A program made the position numbers and the translations under genes. The notes beneath the pieces were generated by a model. It worked only from the letters and a program-made list of their open reading frames with translations, was not told the DNA's origin and ran no database searches. A stretch of 12,915 nt of DNA, taken from assembly GCA_007116995.1 (NCBI GenBank), contig SKHL01000088.1, positions 1 to 12,915 of the forward strand, read 5' to 3'. This document shows positions 6,602 through 12,915 of the stretch, one piece after another. Numbering within the stretch: position 1 is the stretch's first letter; every line of letters starts with the position of its first letter. This DNA comes from Limnochordia bacterium. Its GTDB lineage: Bacteria; Bacillota; Limnochordia; Darwinibacteriales; DTU012.

Positions 6602-6631
6602 AATATAACAAACTAAACTAGTTGTTGTCAA
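6602..6631 (-). promoter_or_regulatory. Near-consensus sigma-A promoter for the small gene
   Basis: On the minus strand TTGACA (6626-6631) and TATATT (6602-6607) are separated by 18 nt, and the -10 box is preceded by TGT, an extended -10 element. Initiation is expected near 6595, about 50 nt before ATG 6544. This is the best promoter match in the window. Confidence 0.7.
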
Positions 6632-6654
6632 TGGGTTTTGGAAGTAGATATGTT
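6625..6654 (+). promoter_or_regulatory. Possible plus-strand promoter overlapping the divergent one
   Basis: TTGTCA (6625-6630) and TATGTT (6649-6654) are 18 nt apart on the plus strand, with the -35 boxes of the two promoters overlapping. It could drive the flavodoxin-fold gene with a leader of about 145 nt. The rest of 6655-6804 shows no gene or clear structure. The match is weaker than the minus-strand promoter. Confidence 0.3.
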
Positions 6655-6804
6655 AAAACATGATTATATTTTGTGAAATTAATCACGATAAAATTCGCGG
6701 GATGTAGCCAGAGTTTCGGGATGGATGGGAACCTGGATTTGTAAAGGGAATTTGCATAACCATATCGAAATTCTAGTTATATAACATGATAGGAGTGCTG
6801 ATAT

Positions 6805-7377
6805 ATGAGAGTTGTAGCATTTAATGGAAGTCCGCGTCCAGATGGGAATACATCCCGACTAATTCACTATGTATTTGAGCCGCTAGAAAAGGCCGGTATT
6901 TCCTGTGAGTTAGTGAACTTGGCCGGTAAGGTGAGTAAGGGATGTACAGCATGCTTGCATTGTAGACAAACACTGACCAGATCCTGTGTAATTAAGGATG
7001 ACATAATTAACGAGTGCATTGAAAAAATGGTGGAAGCAGATGGGATCCTAATTGGATCTCCTACCTATTTTGCTAATGTAACTGCAGAAACTAAGGCGCT
7101 AATTGACCGAGTTGGGTATGTATGTCGGGGTAGTGGCCATCTTCTACGTCGGAAGGTGGGAGCTGCTGTGGTTTCGGTCCGTCGTGCGGGATCGATTACT
7201 ACGTTTAATGGGATTAATGACTTTTTTTTAATAAATGAGATGATCATTCCTGGATCGAGCTATTGGAATCTAGGTGTAGGTGGTGGTGAAGGGGAAGTAG
7301 ATCAGGACAAGGAAGGAATCGCCACCATGACTAGATTAGGGGAGAATATGGCCTGGCTATTGGGAAAAATAGAATAG
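6805..7377 (+). CDS. Flavodoxin-fold NAD(P)H-dependent oxidoreductase (FMN reductase / iron-sulfur flavoprotein type)
   Basis: A 190-residue flavoprotein. FNGSPRPDGNTSRL (6-19) is the FMN phosphate-binding loop of the NADPH-dependent FMN reductase family, and GSPTYFANV (84-92) is the second flavin loop. Four cysteines at 47, 50, 53 and 61 (CTACLHC, then C before VIKDD) occupy the place where related iron-sulfur flavoproteins bind a cluster, although many homologues carry these cysteines without proof of a cluster. The start ATG 6805 follows AGGAG with normal spacing. Such proteins are cytoplasmic and reduce quinones, flavins or other acceptors in anaerobes; the partner is not known. The gene stands alone on the plus strand, converging with the amidase gene 64 bp away. 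It may be read from a promoter near 6625-6654. Confidence 0.9.
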   Translation: MRVVAFNGSPRPDGNTSRLIHYVFEPLEKAGISCELVNLAGKVSKGCTACLHCRQTLTRSCVIKDDIINECIEKMVEADGILIGSPTYFANVTAETKALIDRVGYVCRGSGHLLRRKVGAAVVSVRRAGSITTFNGINDFFLINEMIIPGSSYWNLGVGGGEGEVDQDKEGIATMTRLGENMAWLLGKIE

Positions 7378-7441
7378 TTAAGGAAACTAATTTGGTAAAT
7401 TATGGGCTTGGCATAGGGTCCCGCACTTGCTATACATATTT

Positions 7442-8269
7442 CTAATATATGTCCTTTTTATCGAGGGAGGTAAAGTATTCTTGCAGGCCATCACTTATCG
7501 CTAATACGATGGCTTGGCGTCCTTCTTCTGAAAGCAGATAGTTTCGATCATGGATGTTTGATATGAATCCTATTTCTACAATAACAGCAGTTACATCGCT
7601 ATTTCTCAAAATGAAGAAATTATCTGGGATATACCCTGGTTCACTTCGCCCCGGTAATAAAGGACCAAGATACTTCTGGATAGCTTGAGCAAGCAGTTTA
7701 CTTTTAACGGAGTTAGCTTGGTACAGGGTAACCGCCCCTTGGGCTGCTTCTGATCGATAGTGGTTGGTATGAAGACTAATTAATACATCAGCTGTGTTCT
7801 GTCGGGCGATGAGCAACCTTGCACGTAATCCTAGCCTATACCGGGGAGGTGTTCTTGTTCCTAGGGCTATATAACGATCTAAAGGATGGGTGTAGCGCTC
7901 GAGCTGTTTGTTTTGCTCATATTCTTCCTTGGTAAACTCTATTTCTTCCTCCACGCTCACCTGATCCCATAAGTCTGTATCTGTGGTGCGTGTTAGTACT
8001 GGTATAGCACCATCTTTTTTTAGTTGCTTTGCAAGGGCATCACTGAGCAGCAGGGTGAGTTCTTTTTCGGTATACCCAGCATGGGAACTGCCGGTATCCG
8101 TACCCCCATGTCCGGGGTCTATAGCAATAATGTAATTGTGTAGGGGGTATGTTTTCGTGGTCGGCCAAAGGAATAAAAAACTCAGCATAATGACAGAAGT
8201 ACAGATGAGTAAGAGGTGTCGTAAGCTTTGTTTCGAGATAATCAAGATCACTGAAGCAAAATGTAGCAT
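7442..8269 (-). CDS. Membrane-anchored N-acetylmuramoyl-L-alanine amidase (Amidase_3, CwlD-like)
   Basis: A 275-residue peptidoglycan amidase that cuts the bond between muramic acid and L-alanine. Residues about 19-35 form one hydrophobic anchor after a basic stretch, with the catalytic domain outside. The zinc site is visible: His54 in DPGHGG, Glu68 in TEKE, His167 in SLHTN, and the catalytic Glu232 in VEIGFISN. The single anchor followed directly by one Amidase_3 domain is the layout of CwlD, which makes muramic-lactam in spore cortex, though that role is not shown here. Between TR (93-94) and the conserved RARLLIA helix there is a charged stretch (residues about 100-145: EEEIEFTKEEYEQNKQ and following) roughly 40 residues longer than in CwlD or AmiC as I recall them. 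The start ATG 8269 follows GAGGTG. It lies 144 bp downstream of the MFS gene on the same strand. Confidence 0.92.
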   Translation of the reverse strand: MLHFASVILIISKQSLRHLLLICTSVIMLSFLFLWPTTKTYPLHNYIIAIDPGHGGTDTGSSHAGYTEKELTLLLSDALAKQLKKDGAIPVLTRTTDTDLWDQVSVEEEIEFTKEEYEQNKQLERYTHPLDRYIALGTRTPPRYRLGLRARLLIARQNTADVLISLHTNHYRSEAAQGAVTLYQANSVKSKLLAQAIQKYLGPLLPGRSEPGYIPDNFFILRNSDVTAVIVEIGFISNIHDRNYLLSEEGRQAIVLAISDGLQEYFTSLDKKDIY

Positions 8270-8413
8270 GGTTTCACCTCGATACTATGATTTTACGTCT
8301 GATGAGAATTATTTATGTAGAAACGGTTCATATTATGCCTATCTGTGAGACGACACTCACTCCCGATTGCCTTGGACATCAGAATATATTTGTCTTTCTT
8401 AGAATGAAAGAGA

Positions 8414-9622
8414 CTATATGTCCTTCTTATTGGATCCAGCTGGAATGCGAATAAACCAAGCAATGATAATTACAGCGACAAGACCATTTCCTGCCGCACT
8501 CCAAAATACTAATTGGTGGGAGTGCCGCATTAGAACAGCAAAGCTAGGAGGGCCTGCTGCGACTCCAATAAAGCGCATACTGCTATAGAAGGAGGTAATC
8601 GTACCTCGTTCTTCTTTTTCTATGCTTTCAGTAATTAATGCATCTAAGGCTGGCAGGGCAACTCCGGTACCGAACCCACCAATGAACAAGGCTGTAAGGA
8701 TTAGATATAGGTTTGTGATAAAGCTAATTGGAAAACTAACAATGGTAAATAAAAGCATTCCAGCAAAGGCCGCCCACTTCATGTGGGTTTTATCTTGTCC
8801 TAGATACTCGCCGGTCAGATACGATGCTAGACAGAGACTGGCTAAGGGGATGGCCAACACAAATCCTTTTGTTATGTCTGTGATGCCATATTGATCCTCT
8901 AATACCTTAGATAGATAGAATAGCACGCCAAATAATATCAGCATGATAATACAGCCCACTGCATAGACGGCAATTAGCCAACGCCCTTCACGGATGAAAA
9001 TCTGTTTAACTGAGTGGAAGAATACTCGCAGTCTGACAGGATTTTCTTGTATTTTTGGGGATTTCACTAGAAAGATCATGGCCAGAATAGCTATTGAACT
9101 TAGGATTGGAGTAGCCAAGAAAGGTGTAAACCAAGTTACAGTAGCGAGTACAGCTCCGAGAATAGGACTGAGAACTTTTCCAAATGTGTTAGAGGTTTCG
9201 ATAACACCTAATCCATGGCTGATCTGATTTTCATCCTTATACAGATCTCCAACCAGAGGTAAAACAATAGGAAATGCACCGGCGGCACCAAGTCCCTGTA
9301 GAAGACGGGCGAGAATAATGACTCCGTATGGGTTAGGCATTAACCAGGCTGCAAGACCAGATATCAATCCGCCGATTCCAGCAAGTGTTAGGCTAGGGAT
9401 GATTACCATTTTTCTTCCCACTCGATCCGAAATAATACCAGCAATGGGAATAAAAATAACCGCTACAATGGAGTAAACCGTGATGATCATACTTACTTGG
9501 AGAGGAGTGATATTTAGTTCCCGTTCGATTATCGGCAGAACCGGGATTAACATGGAATTACCTAATGTCATGACTAGCGGAATGGAAGCAATAGCAGTTA
9601 AAGCCCATGTTTTTTGATTCAC
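8414..9622 (-). CDS. Major facilitator superfamily transporter (drug/metabolite efflux type)
   Basis: A 402-residue integral membrane protein with about 12 hydrophobic segments. After the second segment it has GIISDRVGRK (62-71), the MFS motif A with Asp and Arg in the cytoplasmic loop, and the fourth segment has GLGAAGAFPIVLPLVGD, similar to the proton-antiporter families (DHA1 type). The pattern IPVLPIIERELNIT in the first external loop is typical of 12-segment drug exporters such as Bmr and related Bacillota pumps. I chose GTG 9622 because AAAGGA lies about 9 nt upstream and the protein then begins with a short tail before the first segment. A TTG at 9679 would add residues but has no RBS. 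Substrate cannot be told. It lies downstream of degV, beyond a strong terminator, so it should have its own promoter; none stands out in 9623-9813. Confidence 0.9.
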   Translation of the reverse strand: MNQKTWALTAIASIPLVMTLGNSMLIPVLPIIERELNITPLQVSMIITVYSIVAVIFIPIAGIISDRVGRKMVIIPSLTLAGIGGLISGLAAWLMPNPYGVIILARLLQGLGAAGAFPIVLPLVGDLYKDENQISHGLGVIETSNTFGKVLSPILGAVLATVTWFTPFLATPILSSIAILAMIFLVKSPKIQENPVRLRVFFHSVKQIFIREGRWLIAVYAVGCIIMLILFGVLFYLSKVLEDQYGITDITKGFVLAIPLASLCLASYLTGEYLGQDKTHMKWAAFAGMLLFTIVSFPISFITNLYLILTALFIGGFGTGVALPALDALITESIEKEERGTITSFYSSMRFIGVAAGPPSFAVLMRHSHQLVFWSAAGNGLVAVIIIAWFIRIPAGSNKKDI

Positions 9623-9813
9623 AGTTCTCGTCCTTTCCAGAAAACATCTAAAGATAATTATTCCCAAAAGTAAGGGCAATTATAGCAGTGCTAAAAATAT
9701 GCCAGGCACAATGCATAAAAGAGAAAAGGAGAAGAATTACTTACTTTTATTAAAAGATGGGTACTTACAAGCTTGAGGTAAGATCACAAGACCAAGTGAG
9801 TTAGCGTATAAGC

Positions 9814-9845
9814 GAGAAAAACCACCAATTCAGGTGGTTTTTCTC
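9814..9845 (-). terminator. Strong intrinsic terminator after degV
   Basis: A perfect 13-bp stem joins GAGAAAAACCACC (9814-9826) and GGTGGTTTTTCTC (9833-9845) around a 6-nt loop. On either strand the descending arm holds TTTTT, so it can act in both directions. On the minus strand it lies 21 nt after the degV stop, and it separates degV from the MFS gene. Confidence 0.88.
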
Positions 9846-9866
9846 AGCGGACTATATGTTCTTCCT

Positions 9867-10736
9867 CTATGGAGCTTGATGGTCATCTTCCGTATTGGTC
9901 AGAATAGCAAATCCTAAGGTTCCCGGTCCTGTATGAACACCGATTACAGGGCTGACATTAGAGACAAACAACTGTGTTAGATTAGGTAATTTCTCAATTT
10001 TCTTAGCAAGTGTAATCGCTTCCTCTTGTGCACCACCATAACAGACAGCCACAGTACTAGCAGCTTTCGCCAAATGCTCTTTAACAATGGTAAACATGCG
10101 CTCAATACTCTGATTACGGCCTCGTACCTTAGCATAGGTAGTATAAATTCCTTCTGGGGTTACTGTGATTATTGGTTTTATGTTCAATATCTGTCCTAGG
10201 GTTCCCGAAACTCGCCCAATACGGCCTCCCCGTTTAAGATACTCTAATGTCCCTAACACGAAAAAGACGCTAATTCTTTCTCGAACCGAGGATAGATGCT
10301 GACAGATAGCCTCAAATGACATTTCTTTCTCAGCAGCTTTAGCTGCTTCAATAACCATTAATCCTAGACCCATGGAAATTGATTTCGAGTCGATCACTTT
10401 CACGACTAAATCCTTAGCTTGATTAGCCATGGTTTCCATCATCTGGCCTGTTCCGCTAAGCCCAGAGGATAAGTGGATAGACAGGATATGGGTAAACCCT
10501 TTCTGTTTCATTTTGGCGAATACTGCCTCAACGTCCTCAGGGAGTGGTAAGGACGTGGTTGGAACTTCATCGTCTAGAGTGTTATATACCTCTTCTGGTG
10601 TAATTTCTATGCCATCTCGGCATTCTCTATTTGCATAGATAATCCGAAGAGGTACTACTTCAATCCCATGTTGTTCTATCAACTCAGCAGGAATGTCACA
10701 CGTGCTATCGGTAATAATTCCAATCTTTTCTTCCAT
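9867..10736 (-). CDS. DegV family fatty-acid-binding protein
   Basis: A 289-residue cytoplasmic protein of the DegV family. Its members bind long-chain fatty acids, and in some Bacillota (FakB) present them to the kinase FakA for phospholipid synthesis; that partner is not in this window. The N-terminal half has IITDSTCDIP (7-16) and the fatty-acid-carboxylate-type motif TTSLPLPED (60-68), followed by SIHLSSGLSGTGQ (86-98). The second half has LEYLKRGGRIGRVSG and ends with a GVHTGPGTLGFAI block, all standard. I chose the second of two adjacent ATGs (10736), which lies 6 nt after GGAGG; the other, at 10739, is only 3 nt away, and a third at 10751 lies before the RBS. Its transcription runs opposite to adhE across a 248-bp shared upstream region. 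FakB versus another DegV role cannot be decided from sequence alone. Confidence 0.94.
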   Translation of the reverse strand: MEEKIGIITDSTCDIPAELIEQHGIEVVPLRIIYANRECRDGIEITPEEVYNTLDDEVPTTSLPLPEDVEAVFAKMKQKGFTHILSIHLSSGLSGTGQMMETMANQAKDLVVKVIDSKSISMGLGLMVIEAAKAAEKEMSFEAICQHLSSVRERISVFFVLGTLEYLKRGGRIGRVSGTLGQILNIKPIITVTPEGIYTTYAKVRGRNQSIERMFTIVKEHLAKAASTVAVCYGGAQEEAITLAKKIEKLPNLTQLFVSNVSPVIGVHTGPGTLGFAILTNTEDDHQAP

Positions 10737-10904
10737 CATGGACCTCCACATTTAGACATAAATACTATTGTTACTCATTCTGTATATCATTAGAGAATCC
10801 TCTATTTGTTTGTTCTATCTTAGGATTAGATTTTCTACTAAAGCACAGGATAACTAGGGATCATCTGGATGAAATGGCAGAAAATAATCATCAAATCCTT
10901 TTTG

Positions 10905-10961
10905 TTGTCTCGATTTATACTTTTAATTTTGGAGACAATTCGAGATACTAACCGAGACTAA
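10905..10961 (+). promoter_or_regulatory. Cluster of GAGAC repeats upstream of adhE, possible operator
   Basis: TTGTCTC (10905-10911) and GAGACAA (10932-10938) form a perfect 7-bp inverted repeat with a 20-nt spacer. GAGAC recurs at 10954, 22 nt after 10932, and two near-identical direct copies CGAGATACTAA (10941) and CGAGACTAA (10953) adjoin. The last lies 12 nt before the adhE ribosome binding site. A TATACT at 10916 within the spacer could be a -10 box but lacks a good -35. A regulator binding here is inference. No Rex-type TTGTGAA/TTCACAA palindrome is seen. Confidence 0.35.
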
Positions 10962-10984
10962 TGATAGCTTGTAGGAGGATTACA

Positions 10985-12915
10985 ATGCAGAATGAACATC
11001 AAAGTGTGTCAGCAATGATTAGCGATCTGGTAAATCAGGCAAAACAAGCCGAGCAAAAATTATTAAGACTTGATCAGGATCAGGTGGATAAGATAGTACG
11101 AGCGATGGCTTTAACAGGTGTGGATGAGCATATGAATCTAGCCCGCTTAGCCGTGGAAGAAACGAAAATGGGTATCTATGAAGATAAGGTAACGAAGAAT
11201 CTATTTGCTACTGAATATGTGTATCACGATATAAAGAACGAAAAAACCGTTGGCGCTATCAAAACGAAGGAGATTGAAGGCTATGACGAGGTAGCAGAGC
11301 CTGTAGGTGTGATAGCTGGAGTGACCCCTGTGACCAACCCTACATCTACCACAATGTTCAAATGTCTAATCGCCATGAAAACTCGAAATCCAATTGTCTT
11401 TGCCTTTCATCCAAATGCACAGAGTTGTAGTGTTGAAGCTGCACGGATTATGTATCAAGCGGCTATAGCCCATGGGGCCCCAGAGCGATGTATTAGCTGG
11501 GTCCCACAACCTTCGTTAGAAGCAACACAGGCATTGATGAAGCATGAAGATATTTCTTTAATATTGGCAACTGGTGGTGCTGGTATGGTCCAACAGGCCT
11601 ACAGTTCTGGGCGGCCTGCCTTGGGTGTTGGGCCCGGGAATGTACCCGCTTATGTTGAACGAACGGCTAATTTGAGACGGGCCGTTGCGGATATTGTGGT
11701 AAGCAAGACCTTCGATAATGGAACTGTTTGCGCTTCAGAACAAGCTGTAATTGTAGATCAGGCTGTGGCCACTGATGTAAAAAGAATATTCGAACAATTA
11801 GGGGGATATTTCCTATCTTCGGATCAGATTGAAAAACTTGAGTCCTATGCGATAAACAAAGAAAAGCAGAGTATAAACCCGAAGATAGTGGGGCAACCAG
11901 CAACAGAGATAGCAAAACAGGCTGGAATTCAAGTTCCGGAGGGTACGACTATTCTGATGGTGGAGGTTGAGGGAGTGGGTCCGGAGTATCCCTTAACCCG
12001 TGAAAAATTAAGCCCTATCTTAGCCTTTCTGCAAGCCGAGACCTCTGATGATGGAATTTGCCTCTGTGAGCGGATGACCCAATTTGACGGTCTAGGGCAT
12101 TCAGCTGTTGTCCACACCGAAAGTAGAGAAGTTGTACGAGAATTTACCAAACGGGTTCAGGCTGGACGGTTAATCGTAAACAGCCCATCTGTCCACGGTG
12201 CGATTGGAGAGATCTATAATGCGAACACACCTTCACTAACGTTAGGGTGTGGATCAATGGGTGGTAACTCAACTACCGACAATATCAGTGTTCACAATCT
12301 ACTAAATATAAAACGAGTCGCTACTCGTACCAATCGGATGCGTTGGTTCCGTATCCCCGAGCGAATTTATTTTGAGGCGGGATCCTTAGGCTATTTAGGC
12401 AAGATGTACGATAAGAAGAAAGCTGTCATCGTTACTGATGCCACCATGATTAAGCTTGGTTATGTGGATCGAGCCATTCGTGAGTTAGAGAAAAACAAAG
12501 TCGGATTCCGAATCTTCTCTGATGTGGAACCAGATCCATCGGTAGAGACTGTATTGGAAGGAACTAAGTTGATGCAGGAGTATGGTCCGGATCTGATTAT
12601 TGCTCTTGGTGGCGGATCACCAATTGATGCAGCTAAGGCTATGTGGTTATTTTATGAGTATCCTGATACAGACTTTGAAGAACTTCGCCTACGTTTTGCC
12701 GATATTCGGAAACGAACATATAAATACCCGAAGCTTGGAATTAGGGCAACATTTGTCGCTATCCCCACTACTAGCGGGACAGGTTCTGAGGTAACAGCGT
12801 TTGCAGTAATTAGTGATAAGAAGCGAGGAGTAAAGTATCCTTTAGCTGACTATGAGTTATTGCCGGACATTGCAATAGTCGATCCTACCTTAGTAGAGTC
12901 GCTACCGGCTGGAGC
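10985..12915 (+). CDS. adhE: Bifunctional aldehyde/alcohol dehydrogenase AdhE (3' end outside window)
   Basis: The visible 643 residues of a protein that is normally about 870. AdhE turns acetyl-CoA into acetaldehyde and then ethanol, reoxidising two NADH, and usually forms cytoplasmic filaments called spirosomes. The N-terminal acetylating aldehyde dehydrogenase half has EPVGVIAGVTPVTNPTST, LATGGAGMV, GVGPGNVPAYVE and the catalytic Cys249 in GTVCASEQ (E. coli has Cys246). The linker is followed by the iron-dependent alcohol dehydrogenase half starting near MRWFRIPERIYFE; IALGGGSPIDAAKA (NAD binding) and PTTSGTGSEVT are present, but the metal-binding histidines lie beyond the window edge. The frame is intact throughout with no stop. 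The start ATG 10985 follows AGGAGG (10973-10978) by 6 nt. It points to ethanol-forming fermentation. It is divergent from degV. Regulation by a redox repressor is common for adhE, but I see no clear Rex site. Confidence 0.97.
   Translation, partial: MQNEHQSVSAMISDLVNQAKQAEQKLLRLDQDQVDKIVRAMALTGVDEHMNLARLAVEETKMGIYEDKVTKNLFATEYVYHDIKNEKTVGAIKTKEIEGYDEVAEPVGVIAGVTPVTNPTSTTMFKCLIAMKTRNPIVFAFHPNAQSCSVEAARIMYQAAIAHGAPERCISWVPQPSLEATQALMKHEDISLILATGGAGMVQQAYSSGRPALGVGPGNVPAYVERTANLRRAVADIVVSKTFDNGTVCASEQAVIVDQAVATDVKRIFEQLGGYFLSSDQIEKLESYAINKEKQSINPKIVGQPATEIAKQAGIQVPEGTTILMVEVEGVGPEYPLTREKLSPILAFLQAETSDDGICLCERMTQFDGLGHSAVVHTESREVVREFTKRVQAGRLIVNSPSVHGAIGEIYNANTPSLTLGCGSMGGNSTTDNISVHNLLNIKRVATRTNRMRWFRIPERIYFEAGSLGYLGKMYDKKKAVIVTDATMIKLGYVDRAIRELEKNKVGFRIFSDVEPDPSVETVLEGTKLMQEYGPDLIIALGGGSPIDAAKAMWLFYEYPDTDFEELRLRFADIRKRTYKYPKLGIRATFVAIPTTSGTGSEVTAFAVISDKKRGVKYPLADYELLPDIAIVDPTLVESLPAG

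Noticed and set aside
7434..7459. Hairpin ACATAT/ATATGT followed by TTTTT after the flavodoxin-fold gene
   Set aside because: The stem is only 6 weak A-T-rich pairs with two bases before the T-run and it overlaps the amidase stop codon; too weak to call a terminator.
8345..8360. Inverted repeat GTGAG/CTCAC between the amidase and MFS genes
   Set aside because: Five base pairs with no T-run or promoter context; chance is likely.
9623..9679. TTG 9679 as start of the MFS gene
   Set aside because: No RBS upstream; GTG 9622 has AAAGGA at a good distance and gives a normal MFS N-terminus.
10741..10804. TAGAG-AATC-CTCTA palindrome in the degV upstream region as an operator
   Set aside because: Arms of 5 bp only, no neighbouring copy and no promoter boxes at sensible spacing.

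Overview
The window looks like chromosomal DNA of an anaerobic or fermentative, low-to-moderate GC Bacillota (Clostridia-like) bacterium. Three things suggest this: strong AGGAGG-type ribosome binding sites before most genes, frequent GTG/TTG starts, and a gene set typical of the phylum (DegV, CotH-like remnant, CwlD-like cell-wall amidase, YkwD/CAP protein, AdhE). I see no rRNA, tRNA, CRISPR array or insertion sequence. The assignment comes from gene content only and should not be pushed below phylum or class.

Layout. 1-1894 (+): the 3' end of an unrecognised coiled-coil protein, then a small thioredoxin-fold gene whose frame is interrupted by a single TGA exactly where a CxxC motif would end (Cys-Gly-Gly-TGA), then a secreted CAP-domain protein closed by a clear terminator. 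1966-5620 (-): a sugar-metabolism-like cluster, read in the order ThuA protein, second ThuA-like protein, Gfo/Idh/MocA dehydrogenase, HAD-IIA phosphatase, with a hairpin terminator before the last gene. 5809-6352 (+): a decayed C-terminal piece of a CotH-family protein with a frameshift. 6377-6544 (-): a 55-residue unrecognised small protein behind a near-consensus promoter. 6805-7377 (+): a flavodoxin-fold reductase with clustered cysteines. 7442-10736 (-): a membrane-anchored amidase, an MFS exporter and a DegV lipid-binding protein, with a strong terminator after degV. 10985-end (+): adhE, cut off by the window edge inside its alcohol dehydrogenase half.

Most notable point. The gene at 718-1059 is best read as a candidate selenoprotein. 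The TGA at 775-777 is in frame between a strong RBS with GTG start and the rest of a thioredoxin fold. It follows Cys-Gly-Gly, so selenocysteine would create a CxxU redox motif, and a 7-bp hairpin with a G-rich loop lies 10 nt downstream, where a bacterial SECIS element is expected. The protein resembles the YuzD/DUF1462 thioredoxin-like family, in which this site is CxxC. I do not know of a described selenocysteine form of that family, but I could not search. A sequencing error or a decayed gene remains the main alternative.

The other genes are mostly ordinary metabolic and envelope functions. The ThuA/ThuA/Gfo-Idh grouping suggests oxidation and processing of a sugar or glycoside, and AdhE suggests ethanol-forming fermentation of acetyl-CoA.
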